This document shows positions 37,801-47,744 of a DNA stretch of 64,000 nucleotides, piece after piece (position 1 is the stretch's first letter; each line of letters starts with the position of its first letter). The DNA comes from Sulfuricella denitrificans skB26 (lineage in GTDB: Bacteria > Pseudomonadota > Gammaproteobacteria > Burkholderiales > Sulfuricellaceae): assembly GCF_000297055.2 (NCBI RefSeq), contig NC_022357.1, positions 1,550,001 through 1,614,000 of the forward strand, in the 5' to 3' direction. The notes under the pieces were generated by a model. It was given only the letters and a program-made list of their open reading frames with translations, did no database searches and was not told the DNA's origin. The position numbers and the translations under genes were made by a program.

Positions 37801-40293
37801 CTAGCTGCTATCCCTGATTGTCTGCAAAGGGGGCTGATTCAGCACGCTGTAGCAACCTGCGATTCCGGCAACACCGATAGCCGCTGCACCGGCCAGCATC
37901 CCCACCGGCAACAGCCAGAAGTTGAACACATAGGGCAACGACAGGATTCGGGTGCTCAGGATATAACTCGTTCCGCTCGCGCCAAGCGCGGCGACCAGCC
38001 CGGCCAGCATACCTATCCCGGAAAACTCGGCGAACAGTCCAGCCATCAGTTGCCGCCTGCTTGCTCCCAGAGTGCGCAATATCGCCGTCTCGTATACCCG
38101 CTCATCACGGGTGGCAGCAATTGCGGCATACAATACAGTGAAGCCCATCACCCAGGTGAACAGGAAAACGAATTCGACCGCGCCGGCAACCCGATCCATG
38201 ATGGTGCGTACTTCGTTCATTACGGCGGCCACGTCGATCACCGTCAGATTCGGAAACGCCTTGACCATTTCGTCGAGCAGCACTCCCTGCGCTTCAGGCA
38301 AATGGAAACTGGTGATATAGCTGGCGGGAAATTTTTCCAGCACACCGGGCGAGGCGATCACGAAGAAATTGACGCGAAAGGAATCCCAGTTGACCTTGCG
38401 CAGATTCACTACCCGCGCGCTGAAATTCGTACCGCCGACACTGTAACTCAGTTCATCACCCAACTTTATGCCGAGCGTCTGGGCGATACCCTCCTCGACC
38501 GACAGTTGAGCACTGCCATGCCCACTCTGAGGCCACCATTTTCCGGCGACAAGCTGATTTTCATCAGGCAGGAGACCCGACCAGGAAAGGTTGAATTCCC
38601 GCTCAAGCAACCGTTGCGCGCGCTGATCGGGATATTCCACGGTAGCTACCGGCTTGCCGTTGACTGCCAGCAACCGGCCGCGCACCATCGGGTAGAGCAG
38701 CGGCGGAGGCAAGTGGCGCGCATGGAAAAATTCTCTCAGTAACTTAACCTGATCGGGCTGAATGTTGATCACGAAACGGTTGGGCGCATCGGCCGGCAGC
38801 GTGGATTGCCAGCTTTGCATCAAATCGCCACGCACTACGGTCAACAGAAGCAACATCAGCATTCCCAGGCTGAAAGCACTCACCTGCGCCACGCTGCCAC
38901 CCGCCCGCCGTGCAATGTTGGCCAGCCCATAGCGCCACGATGCGGCGGCCTGGCGACGCATCCCGGACAATGCCCTGATCAGCAACAGTGCCAGCAGTGC
39001 AGCGACCAGGGTGGCCGCAAACAAGCCCGCCAGCGCATAACCGCCCAGCCTGACATCCCCGGCCTGCCACAGCACCAGCCCGGAAATACCGGCAAGCCCC
39101 AAAGCAAAACCGAACAAACCGAAGCGTCCGGGGGGGCCGATCTCGCGGCGCAACACGCGCAGGGCAGGGACATGCTTCAGCTGCTGCAGAAAAGGCAGCG
39201 AAAACCCCAATAGCGTCACCATGCCGGTCAGAATTCCCTGTACGGCCGGCAGCATCGACGGCAGGGGCAGATCGGCGGAAATCATGTTGCCCAACTGATG
39301 CGCCAGCACCATCTGCCCGAAATAACCAAGCAGACAGCCGATCAGGCTGGCCAGCATGCCAAGCAGGAGAAACTGGATCAGGTAAAGCCGGAAAATAAGC
39401 CGCTGCTGGGCACCAAGGCATCGCATCACGGCGCAGTTGTCGAGATGTCGAGCCATGAATCTGCGTGTCGCCATGACCACCGCTACTGCCGCCAGAATAA
39501 TACTGGTAAGCGCAGCCAGACCGAGAAAACGCTCCGCCCGCGACAGCGCAGCGCGGATTTCCGGGCGAGCGTCCGACACCCCTTCCAGACTCTCGCCGCG
39601 CTTCAGCCGCGTTGCAGCCCAGGCGCGGAAGGATTCAACAGTGACGGCTTCTCCTGCAACCAGCAGACGATAGCTGACGCGGCTGCCTTCCTGAATCAAC
39701 CCGGTCGCCGGGATATCCTGAATATTCATCAGCAGGCGCGGCGCTATATTAAAAAGAACACCGGCACGATCCGGCTCCCGGGTCAGAATGGCAGACACGG
39801 CCAGATGACTTGTCCCTACTTCCAGTTCTGCGCCGGCACCCGCATCCATCTGATTAAACAGGCGCTGGTCAGGCCATACCGAGCCGGTTTCCGGAATCTC
39901 GCTACTAACGCGATCCGGGGCGTAGGGCAGCTGCGTCACTCGCAGCTGCCCACGTAGCGGATAGTTGCGGCTCACCGCCTTGATTTCCGCCAGCTGGGCG
40001 CGTTCCCCATGCAGTACCATGCTGGGGAAACTCAGTGTGTGAGCCGTCTGCAGACCACGCTGCAACGCCTCGCGCTCAAAATCTCTATCCAGCGGATGGT
40101 CCGAGATCAGCGCCAGATCTGCACCCAACAGCATATTCGCCTGTTGCGCCAATGCCCGCCCGACTCGGTCGGTAAAGAAACCGACCGATGTGACGCTGGC
40201 CACTGCAATCACCAATGCAACGGCCAGCACGCGCAGTTCCCCGGCACGCCACTCGCGACGCAGCATACGCAGAGAAAGGGCAAAGCTGTTCAT
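37801..40293 (-). CDS. ybbP: ABC transporter permease YbbP (FtsX/MacB-like, large)
   Basis: An 830-residue inner-membrane protein with about ten helices: one near 20-40, a large periplasmic part (about 45-250), a cluster at about 255-470, a second periplasmic region, and a final FtsX-type four-helix unit from about 700 on. It pairs with the ATPase gene that overlaps its start by 4 bases. YbbAP is a MacB-superfamily exporter of unknown substrate, possibly for hydrophobic compounds; tesA lies divergent, as in E. coli. Confidence 0.88.
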   Translation of the reverse strand: MNSFALSLRMLRREWRAGELRVLAVALVIAVASVTSVGFFTDRVGRALAQQANMLLGADLALISDHPLDRDFEREALQRGLQTAHTLSFPSMVLHGERAQLAEIKAVSRNYPLRGQLRVTQLPYAPDRVSSEIPETGSVWPDQRLFNQMDAGAGAELEVGTSHLAVSAILTREPDRAGVLFNIAPRLLMNIQDIPATGLIQEGSRVSYRLLVAGEAVTVESFRAWAATRLKRGESLEGVSDARPEIRAALSRAERFLGLAALTSIILAAVAVVMATRRFMARHLDNCAVMRCLGAQQRLIFRLYLIQFLLLGMLASLIGCLLGYFGQMVLAHQLGNMISADLPLPSMLPAVQGILTGMVTLLGFSLPFLQQLKHVPALRVLRREIGPPGRFGLFGFALGLAGISGLVLWQAGDVRLGGYALAGLFAATLVAALLALLLIRALSGMRRQAAASWRYGLANIARRAGGSVAQVSAFSLGMLMLLLLTVVRGDLMQSWQSTLPADAPNRFVINIQPDQVKLLREFFHARHLPPPLLYPMVRGRLLAVNGKPVATVEYPDQRAQRLLEREFNLSWSGLLPDENQLVAGKWWPQSGHGSAQLSVEEGIAQTLGIKLGDELSYSVGGTNFSARVVNLRKVNWDSFRVNFFVIASPGVLEKFPASYITSFHLPEAQGVLLDEMVKAFPNLTVIDVAAVMNEVRTIMDRVAGAVEFVFLFTWVMGFTVLYAAIAATRDERVYETAILRTLGASRRQLMAGLFAEFSGIGMLAGLVAALGASGTSYILSTRILSLPYVFNFWLLPVGMLAGAAAIGVAGIAGCYSVLNQPPLQTIRDSS

Positions 40294-40982
40294 GCAAGTT
40301 CCTGAACTAGAACACCTCTATCAAGGTGCAGACGTCGCTTACAGCGTTGCGCCAGACTATCGTCGTGGGTCACCAGGATTAGCGTGGTGCCGTGTTCCTC
40401 GTTCAGCTGAAATAGCAGGTCAATGATGCGTTCGCCAGTCGCACTGTCGAGGTTGCCTGTCGGCTCATCGGCCAGCAACAGGCGCGGGTTGACAGAAAAA
40501 GCACGGGCAATTGCCACGCGCTGCTGCTCGCCGCCAGAGAGCTGGCGCGGATAATGGGAAGCCCTCTGCGCCAGCCCTACCCGCTTCAGCGCAGCACCCG
40601 CCTCAATGCGAGCGCCATTCACCCCGGCAAGTTCCAGTGGCAGCATCACGTTTTCCAGCGCAGTCAGCGCCGGCAGGAGTTGAAACGACTGGAATACAAA
40701 TCCAACGAGGCGTCCGCGCAAGGCTGCCCGTCCATCCTCATCGAGTGCAAACAGATCGGTGCCCTCAAGCAAAACCTTGCCGCCGGTGGGCATATCCAGG
40801 CCCGCCAGCAAGCCGAGCAGGGTGGATTTTCCCGAACCGGAAGCACCCAGCACAGCAACCGATTCGCCCGGCGATGCCGAGAAATCAAGCTGATCGAGGA
40901 TAATTAACGGCGCGCCCTCGCTGGTCACTTGCTTGGTTAGCGCAATTGCCTGCACAATAAAATTTTGATGGGATGCATTCAT
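40290..40982 (-). CDS. ybbA: ABC transporter ATPase YbbA
   Basis: A 230-residue ATPase. Walker [10 protein letters not shown] (46-54), signature LSGGEQQR, Walker [11 protein letters not shown] and the H-loop are intact. It belongs to the LolD/MacB group. ATG at 40982-40980 begins MNASHQNF; a 39-residue extension open upstream is a tesA shadow. The start codon shares bases with the tesA start. The stop overlaps the ybbP start. Confidence 0.92.
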   Translation of the reverse strand: MNASHQNFIVQAIALTKQVTSEGAPLIILDQLDFSASPGESVAVLGASGSGKSTLLGLLAGLDMPTGGKVLLEGTDLFALDEDGRAALRGRLVGFVFQSFQLLPALTALENVMLPLELAGVNGARIEAGAALKRVGLAQRASHYPRQLSGGEQQRVAIARAFSVNPRLLLADEPTGNLDSATGERIIDLLFQLNEEHGTTLILVTHDDSLAQRCKRRLHLDRGVLVQELA

Positions 40983-41607
40983 GGTTATGCGCCTGCTTTT
41001 GATCGTCTGTTTCCTGCTCTGGGGCGTCGCGGCCCAAGCCACCCAATCCGCGCCAATCATCCTGGTGTTCGGGGACAGTCTTTCAGCTTCCCACGGCATT
41101 CCTGCCGACAGCGGCTGGGTGTCCCTCCTCGAGCAGCGGATACACCAGAAACGGCCCGGCTACCGGGTGATCAACGCCAGCATCAGCGGTGAAACCACGA
41201 GCGGCGGCCGTTACAGAATCGAACAGGTTTTGGCCGAGCACCGGCCAGCGTTGGTAATCCTGGAACTGGGAGCGAACGACGGATTACGCGGACAGCCGCT
41301 TGATGCCGCCGCATCCAACCTTAATGCCATCATTGCTGCCTGCCGCAACTATAAAACCCGTGTGTTACTGATCGGGATGCGCCTTCCTCCCAATTATGGC
41401 AGCACCTATTCCGCCAAGTTCCAGTCTATCTACCAACAGGCAGCGCAGCGTCACAAGATCCCACTGCTTCCCTTCCTGCTTGAAGGTTTTGCCGACAATC
41501 CGGAACTATTTCAGGCTGATGGACTGCATCCCACTACAGCTGCGCAACCGCTGATCATGGAGAGAGTTTGGAAACATCTGCTGCCGATGCTGGCAAAGTC
41601 AGGATAA
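40981..41607 (+). CDS. tesA: Multifunctional esterase TesA (arylesterase / lysophospholipase L1)
   Basis: A 208-residue periplasmic SGNH hydrolase. A signal peptide (1-20) precedes [11 protein letters not shown] (Ser in block I), GANDG (block III) and DGLHPT (Asp and His of block V), so the enzyme should be active on lysophospholipids and acyl-CoA. ATG at 40981 shares two bases with the divergent ybbA start; a second ATG at 40987 would give a shorter signal peptide and avoid the overlap. The 3' end overlaps the next convergent gene by 53 bases. Confidence 0.9.
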   Translation: MVMRLLLIVCFLLWGVAAQATQSAPIILVFGDSLSASHGIPADSGWVSLLEQRIHQKRPGYRVINASISGETTSGGRYRIEQVLAEHRPALVILELGANDGLRGQPLDAAASNLNAIIAACRNYKTRVLLIGMRLPPNYGSTYSAKFQSIYQQAAQRHKIPLLPFLLEGFADNPELFQADGLHPTTAAQPLIMERVWKHLLPMLAKSG

Positions 41608-42382
41608 ATGCCGCCCCACCCAAACTGCTTTCCACTACGCGCACTTCGCCTTGAAGCAGCTGCGCGAAAGCCTTGACCAGGGAGAGTCCCAGCCCGGACC
41701 CACCAGACAGTGTTCGACTTGGATCAAGACGGGCAAAGCGCTCGAAGATCTTGTCACGCATTTCTACCGGAATACCCGGGCCATCATCCTCCACTCGGAT
41801 TTCCACATGGGGTCCACTGGTGAGGGCTGTTAGCAGAATGGTACCGCCGGCTGGCACGTACTTGAGTTCATTGTCGAAAAGGTTGGCGAAAATCCGTGCC
41901 AATAACTGGCGATCGGCTTCGATGTTAAGATTTGGGGCAATCCTGCCTTGAAGGGTGAGCTGCCGTTCTTCGGCAGAGGGTATGTATAGTTCAATGAGTT
42001 CTTCCAGCAGCCCGGACAGGTCCACGGTCTTTTTTCTCACCCGCATGACACCCGCCTCGGCTTGGCTGAGAGCAAGCAAGGCATTGACAATATTCTGCAT
42101 GTTCTGGATTTCGTCGAGCACTCTTTCAAGAGTGGCACGATGCATCTCACTATCGTCATGTCGCAATGCATCTTCAACATCAGCTCGCAAGCGCGTCAAC
42201 GGCGTTCTTAAATCGTGAGCGATATTGTCACCGGTCTGTCGGGAGCTTTGAGTCACCGAAACCAGTTGGCGACGCAACAATGCCTCTTTCTGTTGCTGCC
42301 GCCGTCGTTGTAGCCACCAAAAGCCGGCAACCCCACCAAGCAGGCACAGCAGAAGAACCAATGAAAGCCACACCCCGAACAC
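41555..42382 (-). CDS. Sensor histidine kinase lacking a sensor domain
   Basis: A 275-residue kinase. One membrane helix (about 5-23) leads straight into the dimerisation domain with H56 in NIAHDLRTPLTRL. N-box (NLFDNELKY) and G-boxes (DDGPGIP, SGGSGLGLSLVKA) are intact, so it should be active. A periplasmic sensor and HAMP domain are missing, although homologues have two helices and a sensor. The GTG start directly follows the response regulator stop. The end overlaps tesA by 53 bases. Confidence 0.85.
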   Translation of the reverse strand: MFGVWLSLVLLLCLLGGVAGFWWLQRRRQQQKEALLRRQLVSVTQSSRQTGDNIAHDLRTPLTRLRADVEDALRHDDSEMHRATLERVLDEIQNMQNIVNALLALSQAEAGVMRVRKKTVDLSGLLEELIELYIPSAEERQLTLQGRIAPNLNIEADRQLLARIFANLFDNELKYVPAGGTILLTALTSGPHVEIRVEDDGPGIPVEMRDKIFERFARLDPSRTLSGGSGLGLSLVKAFAQLLQGEVRVVESSLGGAAFILTLPASAADVSKLSP

Positions 42383-43069
42383 TTACGCTTCCGGACGCAA
42401 GATATAGCCGCGTCCCCGCACTGTGTGCAGCAGGGGAGTGGCAAAGGATTTGTCGATTTTCTGACGTAGTCGGCTGATGTGGACATCCACGACATTGGTC
42501 TGAGGGTCGAAGAAATATTCCCAGACATTTTCCAGCAGCATGGTGCGCGTCACCACCTGACCGGCGTGACGCATCAGGTATTCCAGCAGGCGAAATTCGC
42601 GCGGCTGGAGATCGATTTCCTGGCCGCCTCGGGTCACATTGCGACTGAGCAAGTCCATTTTAAGATCAGCAAGTTCCAGCATGGTTTCCGGACCGCTGCC
42701 AAAGCTCCGCACACGTCGCAGCAGCGCCTCGATCCGCGCCAGCAATTCGTCAAAAGAGTAAGGCTTGACCACATAATCATCGCCACCGACACGCAAGCCT
42801 TCCACCCGGTCGTCCACCTTGCCGAGTGCGCTCAGGATCAGAGCTGGGGTACGTCTACCCTGATCCCGCAGCGTCTTCAGAACCGATAGCCCATCGCGTC
42901 CGGGCAACATGATATCAATCACCCACAGGTCGTGATCCCCGGCCTGAGCCTGCTGCAAGCCACGCTCGCCGTCATGGGCCAGCTCGACGGCGTAGCCAGC
43001 TTCCACCAGCCCACGTTTCAAAGAACCCGCAGCAGCCTCATCGTCCTCAATAATCAGCAACTTAACCAT
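42383..43069 (-). CDS. Response regulator, OmpR family
   Basis: A 228-residue regulator with a receiver domain (acid pocket E8-D9-D10, phospho-acceptor D52 in VIDIMLPG, Lys in VVKPYSF) and an OmpR-type winged helix (PREFRLLEYLMRHAG...DVHISRLRQKI). It works with the kinase that begins right after its stop. A perfect palindrome lies just upstream (43081-43098). Targets are unknown; selD is upstream on the same strand. Confidence 0.9.
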   Translation of the reverse strand: MVKLLIIEDDEAAAGSLKRGLVEAGYAVELAHDGERGLQQAQAGDHDLWVIDIMLPGRDGLSVLKTLRDQGRRTPALILSALGKVDDRVEGLRVGGDDYVVKPYSFDELLARIEALLRRVRSFGSGPETMLELADLKMDLLSRNVTRGGQEIDLQPREFRLLEYLMRHAGQVVTRTMLLENVWEYFFDPQTNVVDVHISRLRQKIDKSFATPLLHTVRGRGYILRPEA

Positions 43070-43080
43070 GATCCACCCGT

Positions 43081-43098
43081 TTGATTATCTATAATCAA
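43081..43098. promoter_or_regulatory. Palindrome upstream of the response regulator
   Basis: TTGATTAT and ATAATCAA form an 18-base palindrome with a 2-base centre, 12 bases before the regulator's start codon, in the AT-rich 43070-43132 stretch. It may be an autoregulatory operator. Confidence 0.4.
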
Positions 43099-43132
43099 CA
43101 TTAATATTTGTTTGTATTATTTTGTTTAATAA

Positions 43133-44170
43133 TCACTTTACAGATATTCCAGGCTTTCCGGCACACAGCGAACCGATCACACCTGCATAGTCGAAACCCT
43201 GCTGGTTGAATATCTCCAGCACGCTTTCAACCTCTTCCTGGGCGCAAGCCACCAGCAACCCACCGCTGGTTTGTGGATCGCACAGCATATTTTTCTGCCA
43301 TTCCAGCATGGTTGCGGGCAAAGTCACCTCGTGCCCATAACTCGCCCAGTTGCGTGCAGCCGCACCCGGCGCATAACCCTGTTTTGCCAAGTTCAGCGCT
43401 ACAGGGAGCAAGGGCAAACGATCGAATTCGACCTCGGCAGCCAGTTTGGAACCGTGGCAGATTTCCAGCAGGTGACCCAGTAATCCAAAACCGGTAACGT
43501 CGGTCAACCCATGCACGCCCGGCATGGCAGCCAGCACCGACCCTGGCGTGTTGAGCTGAGTGGCGCTGGCTATCATCTGCTGATAACCCTCCTCAGACAG
43601 CTCGTTTTTCTTCAGTGCCGCGCTCATAATGCCGATGCCGAGGCCTTTCCCAAGAATCAGCGCATCGCCCGCCTGGCCCCTGTCGTTGCGCTTGACCCGG
43701 TCGGGATGGACAATACCCAGCGCTACCAGCCCATATATTGGCTCAGTAGAATCGATCGAATGGCCGCCGCCGATCGGAATGCCCGCCTCCGCGCACACCG
43801 ATTCACCGCCTTTGAGGATTTCACGGATTACCTCGACCGGCAGTTTGCCGACCGGCATGCCGACGATGGCGAGCGCCATGATCGGCTGGGCTCCCATGGC
43901 GTAGATATCGGAAATCGCATTAGTGGCAGCAATGCGTCCAAAATCGAACGGATCGTCCACGATCGGCATAAAAAAATCGGTTGTCGCAACAATCGCCTGC
44001 GCCGCATTCAAGCGGTAAACTGCAGCATCGTCGCTGGATTCGATCCCGACCAGCAAGTCTGGGAAAATCGCGCGCGCTGGCATAGTGGAAAGGATTTCGC
44101 TCAAAACCGCCGGAGAAATTTTGCAGCCGCAGCCCCCACCAGACGAGAACTCTGTTAACTTGATATCCAT
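43133..44170 (-). CDS. selD: Selenophosphate synthase SelD
   Basis: A 345-residue enzyme that makes selenophosphate from selenide and ATP. GGGCGCK near the N-terminus gives Cys14 and Cys16; E. coli uses C17 of the equivalent GCGC. The position is an ordinary cysteine codon, so the enzyme is not a selenoprotein. Later motifs (TTDFFMPIVDDP, GGHSID, GFGLLGH) are intact. It is divergent from selU with 39 bases between. Confidence 0.95.
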   Translation of the reverse strand: MDIKLTEFSSGGGCGCKISPAVLSEILSTMPARAIFPDLLVGIESSDDAAVYRLNAAQAIVATTDFFMPIVDDPFDFGRIAATNAISDIYAMGAQPIMALAIVGMPVGKLPVEVIREILKGGESVCAEAGIPIGGGHSIDSTEPIYGLVALGIVHPDRVKRNDRGQAGDALILGKGLGIGIMSAALKKNELSEEGYQQMIASATQLNTPGSVLAAMPGVHGLTDVTGFGLLGHLLEICHGSKLAAEVEFDRLPLLPVALNLAKQGYAPGAAARNWASYGHEVTLPATMLEWQKNMLCDPQTSGGLLVACAQEEVESVLEIFNQQGFDYAGVIGSLCAGKPGISVK

Positions 44171-44209
44171 ATTATAATTTTTAGACCTTTAAATTTCTCT
44201 TGAAACCTA

Positions 44210-45292
44210 ATGAATTTCACAAGCAATGATCGCGGGCATAACATCCTTGCAGCCGAGGGCTTAACCCTAGCACAGTTGGCCCAGTTTGACGACATCATCG
44301 ATGTACGTTCACCTTCCGAATTCCGAGAGGACCATATCCCGGGAGCCGTAAATTTTCCGGTGCTGAATGACGAGGAGCGCGCACGGGTCGGCACCATTTA
44401 CAAACAGACTTCAGCCTTCGATGCCAAAAAAATCGGCGCGGCGCTGGTTGCGCGCAACATCGCCGACCATGTGGAACGGCAATTTTCCGACAAGCCAAAA
44501 AACTGGCAGCCTCTAGTCTATTGCTGGCGCGGTGGTAGCCGTAGTGGTGCGATGACGCATATTCTGAACCAGATCGGCTGGCGCGCCCAGCAGTTGAAAG
44601 GCGGTTACAAAGCCTACCGCACCATGGTGCTGGCAACATTGCAAACCCTGCCCGGCCGTTACAGCTACCGGGTCATCTGCGGGCCTACCGGTTCCGGAAA
44701 AAGCCGCCTGCTGGCCGCGCTGGATGAATTGGGTGCACAGGTACTGGATCTGGAAGGACTCGCCGCCCACCGCGGCTCGATCCTGGGTAACCTGCCAAAT
44801 GCTGATCAACCGCCGCAAAAGCTGTTTGAAAGCCGACTCTGGGAAGCGCTACAGAAATTCGCCCCTGACCATCCAGTTTATGTGGAAGCAGAAAGCAAAA
44901 AAATCGGCAATATTCGGGTGCCAGACGCCTTGCTGGAAGAAATGTGGCAACGTGGTCAGTGCGTCCGTGTCGAAATGGCACAGGAACAACGCATCGCACT
45001 GCTCAAGGAGGAATACGTTCATTTCCTCGAGGATCCGGAAGCGCTTTGCAACAAACTGGACCACCTGACCGGAATACACGGCAAGGGTGTAATACAAAAA
45101 TGGCAGGCGCTTTCCACCGGACTGGCCTGGGATGAACTGGTCGGGGAACTACTGGGAAAACACTACGACCCCGCCTACAATAAATCCACTGCAAAACATT
45201 ATACTCAGTTCGACGAGGCCCTCATTCTCCGCCCTGCAGACATCAGCATGGAAGCCTTCCTCGAAGCTGCCAAGAAAGCAATGCTTGAGTAA
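44210..45292 (+). CDS. selU: tRNA 2-selenouridine synthase (SelU/MnmH)
   Basis: A 360-residue enzyme that replaces 2-thiouridine by 2-selenouridine at the wobble base of Lys, Glu and Gln tRNAs. It has an N-terminal rhodanese domain with C105 in YCWRGGS and a P-loop GPTGSGKS (158-165). Beside selD it forms a complete route from selenide to tRNA selenation; selA, selB and selC are not in this window. Confidence 0.95.
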   Translation: MNFTSNDRGHNILAAEGLTLAQLAQFDDIIDVRSPSEFREDHIPGAVNFPVLNDEERARVGTIYKQTSAFDAKKIGAALVARNIADHVERQFSDKPKNWQPLVYCWRGGSRSGAMTHILNQIGWRAQQLKGGYKAYRTMVLATLQTLPGRYSYRVICGPTGSGKSRLLAALDELGAQVLDLEGLAAHRGSILGNLPNADQPPQKLFESRLWEALQKFAPDHPVYVEAESKKIGNIRVPDALLEEMWQRGQCVRVEMAQEQRIALLKEEYVHFLEDPEALCNKLDHLTGIHGKGVIQKWQALSTGLAWDELVGELLGKHYDPAYNKSTAKHYTQFDEALILRPADISMEAFLEAAKKAMLE

Positions 45293-45373
45293 GATCAAGC
45301 CATACCTTGACTCAATGGGATAAGGTGGTACGCTTAAAACTGGTCTTGTTCATCCACTCTAAAAGAGGGCAAT

Positions 45374-45814
45374 ATGACTACCACTTGGATTCTTGTCGCA
45401 AATGCCAGTGAAGCACAACTCTACGCCAACACGGGAATCAGCAAGGGGCTGGAGAAGGTCGCCGCCTTCGACCATCCCGATAGCAGAAAAAAGAACTCGG
45501 ACCTGGTAACCGACCGATCCGGACACATGCAAAGCGCAGGAAACGGCCATGGTGCCCACCAGCCAACCACCTACCCGAAGCAGCACGAGCACGAAATTTT
45601 CGCCCGTGAAATCGCGCACCATATCGAGCAAGGCCGCACCGGCAACCAGTATCAGCGCCTCATCGTGGCCGCAGAGCCCCACTTCCGCGGTCTGCTCAAC
45701 AACACGTTCAGCACCCAGGTACACAGCCTGATCAGTGAAAGCCTGGACAAGGACTACACCAAGGCCACCCAAAAAGAACTGGCAGTCCACCTGGAAAAAC
45801 TCATCTACCTATAA
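45374..45814 (+). CDS. Host attachment family protein
   Basis: A 146-residue protein of the PF10116 group, named after a gene needed for attachment of a bacterium to plant cells. TWILVANASEAQLYAN and RLIVAAEPHFRGLL are typical. The fold is related to eRF1 and to archaeal release-factor domains. No signal peptide is visible, so direct surface action is unlikely; the role is unproven. It ends at a bidirectional terminator. Confidence 0.8.
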   Translation: MTTTWILVANASEAQLYANTGISKGLEKVAAFDHPDSRKKNSDLVTDRSGHMQSAGNGHGAHQPTTYPKQHEHEIFAREIAHHIEQGRTGNQYQRLIVAAEPHFRGLLNNTFSTQVHSLISESLDKDYTKATQKELAVHLEKLIYL

Positions 45815-45894
45815 GTGCCAGCGGCCCGCTAACTAGTAGACTGCCCCGCGCCCCGTTACCACACAGGCTTGCCAGCGCAAGGAAGCGCCAACCA

Positions 45895-45929
45895 AAAAAA
45901 AGTGGGCGAAATATCCGCCCACTTTTTTT
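45895..45929. terminator. Bidirectional terminator
   Basis: A run of A, AGTGGGCG, a short loop, CGCCCACT and a T-run (45895-45929) form a 14-pair stem between convergent genes. Confidence 0.9.
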
Positions 45930-45946
45930 GAAACTGCTTCATAGTC

Positions 45947-46561
45947 CTACAGAATCTTGAACCTGTACACGACACCGATAGTGATGAGGTTGGCATCGAT
46001 TTTCCCGGTGGTAGTTTCGTGACCCATGTTATTAATACGTTCCCACTCCATGCGCAGGCCAACATCTTTGTTCACGTTGTACTGTACGCCCAGACCATAA
46101 GTAGAATTAAAGCCATCAGCGCCATTGCTAGCATTTACACCATTTTTGGTCGTATCGTCATTCACGCCCCAACGATGCATACCCAACTTGCCTAGCAGAG
46201 AAAAACTTTCATTGAAATCGTAGTTGCCAACCAGATCAATCAGGTAAGCCGTGCTGGTCGCCCTGGAGGATGCGTTAGCGGCATTAAATGTTCCGCTGAT
46301 AGTTTGATCGCCTAGCTTTGCATAACCAAGTTCCAGACCAAGGTTTTTGTTGAATGGAATACCCAGAAAGATTTTCCAGGCATTGTCGGATTTGTCCGTT
46401 GAAGTGGGCGTAATTCCGCTCAGATTGTTATCGTTGCTGAACTGGGTATTGCCAACAGAAACACCAATCCAGTTAGGTGTATCCTGGGCTACTGCGGTAG
46501 TGACTGCTCCGGCAGTCAGACTGGTAGCAAGCGCTGCGATGGCTAGGCCCTTGATCTTCAT
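45947..46561 (-). CDS. OmpW/OmpA-like outer membrane beta-barrel protein
   Basis: A 204-residue protein with a signal peptide (about 1-25, ending AVAQ). The remainder alternates in the pattern of eight strands (NWIGVSVGNTQF, NKNLGLELGYAKLG, LITIGVVYRFKIL), ending in a hydrophobic strand. It resembles the small OmpA-transmembrane-domain porins. GGAGG 6 bases before the ATG at 46561 fixes the start. Confidence 0.8.
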   Translation of the reverse strand: MKIKGLAIAALATSLTAGAVTTAVAQDTPNWIGVSVGNTQFSNDNNLSGITPTSTDKSDNAWKIFLGIPFNKNLGLELGYAKLGDQTISGTFNAANASSRATSTAYLIDLVGNYDFNESFSLLGKLGMHRWGVNDDTTKNGVNASNGADGFNSTYGLGVQYNVNKDVGLRMEWERINNMGHETTTGKIDANLITIGVVYRFKIL

Positions 46562-46720
46562 AACATCCTCCAAGTGGTTTAAATTTAAAGCAATTTTATT
46601 AATTTTTTTGCTACGATCGATTTGCGATGAAACCTGAGCGCAGAATGAGTAATGCTATCGGAAAAAGCCTGCCTGTCAAGAAGAATTAATCCCAGTCCCA
46701 ATCCTGGAATAATTATCCAC

Positions 46721-47341
46721 CTATAACAACTTCCAGCGGCCCACCACTTCGTAAGATGACCCGCTCTCGCCCGACACTGATCTGACGAGGACAAAATCCC
46801 TAGCGCGCCATTCAATTGCCCCGGCCAGGAGCGGATTTTTCCTGCAATCGGCCTTACGCAGCAGAGTGATGTGTGGCACAAAGGACTTGGTGTCGAAACG
46901 GAACCCCGCGCCAAGTAACTTTTCCCGCAAAGAGTCGATCAGCCGCACCAATTCCACAGGTGTCTCACCGGGTGCGGCCCAGACGATCCGATTATGAGGC
47001 CACCAGCCAAAGCGTGTTAAGCCGATATTGAACTCGGGGACCCTGATCTCCCCGGCCAATTCGAGCAGATCGCCAATCCGCTCAGGCCCGACCTCGCCAA
47101 GAAACGCCAAGGTAAGGTGGATCGTTTCCATACGTGTAAGCCGTCCGCCACAAATTCCGTACAAACACTGCCCTGCCATGACCAACTCTGCAGAGGCTGC
47201 CGCACTGGGCCAGAGGGCGAAAAACAAACGCGCCGAAGTGGGCTTTATATGAGACTTGCGAGTCGAGGGCTCGTCCCGCTTTCCCTTCGAAATAGAGTCA
47301 GGAGGGGCACAAACAATCGCGGTGAATTGATGATTCATCAT
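46721..47341 (-). CDS. thpR: RNA 2',3'-cyclic phosphodiesterase ThpR (LigT)
   Basis: A 206-residue 2H phosphoesterase with the two HxTL motifs HLTLAFLG and HITLLR. The first about 35 residues are not part of the family and the conserved domain begins at ARLFFALWP, so the true start may lie further in, but no good alternative start is seen. The enzyme opens cyclic phosphates at RNA ends. No operon partner. Confidence 0.85.
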   Translation of the reverse strand: MMNHQFTAIVCAPPDSISKGKRDEPSTRKSHIKPTSARLFFALWPSAAASAELVMAGQCLYGICGGRLTRMETIHLTLAFLGEVGPERIGDLLELAGEIRVPEFNIGLTRFGWWPHNRIVWAAPGETPVELVRLIDSLREKLLGAGFRFDTKSFVPHITLLRKADCRKNPLLAGAIEWRARDFVLVRSVSGESGSSYEVVGRWKLL

Positions 47342-47744
47342 CAGGGACGGCGGCTCGGCATGGCTGTATAAACTTATATTGTTTTATCTTCATGATTCTT
47401 TAATTAAGGCTATCAATGGGCATCATTCCTTACGCCACCATTTGAGAGCGAGTGGATCGTGCTTACATTCAGTCCTACATTGTACGGATATCGTAGCCGA
47501 TCTCCCACAACATCACCACTGAAAACAATATCATTAGGCATATTAAAAGATGCTAATATTATATTAAATAATGCTTTTAAAATGCACTGGCTTTCACAGA
47601 TCCAAGCATGTAAAAATAGACCTCAGCAACAATGATTGGATAGTAGACTCCACCCATCAGTCCAAGTGTCAGGCACTTGGACTCTGCCGCGTGCGAAGGC
47701 CTCCTTGAATAGCCAATAACCACTCAAAATATTATGGAGGCACA
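47342..47744. other. AT-rich 400-base leader region upstream of the radical SAM gene
   Basis: No gene found. The segment 47550-47590 is very AT-rich. A perfect 10-base inverted repeat (AGTCCAAGTG at 47659-47668 with CACTTGGACT at 47674-47683) lies 62 bases before the start codon; it may be an operator or a leader hairpin. Composition differs from the neighbouring genes. Confidence 0.45.

Noticed and set aside
43133-44170. SelD as a selenoprotein with in-frame TGA
   Set aside because: The active-site position is an ordinary Cys codon and the frame has no internal stop.
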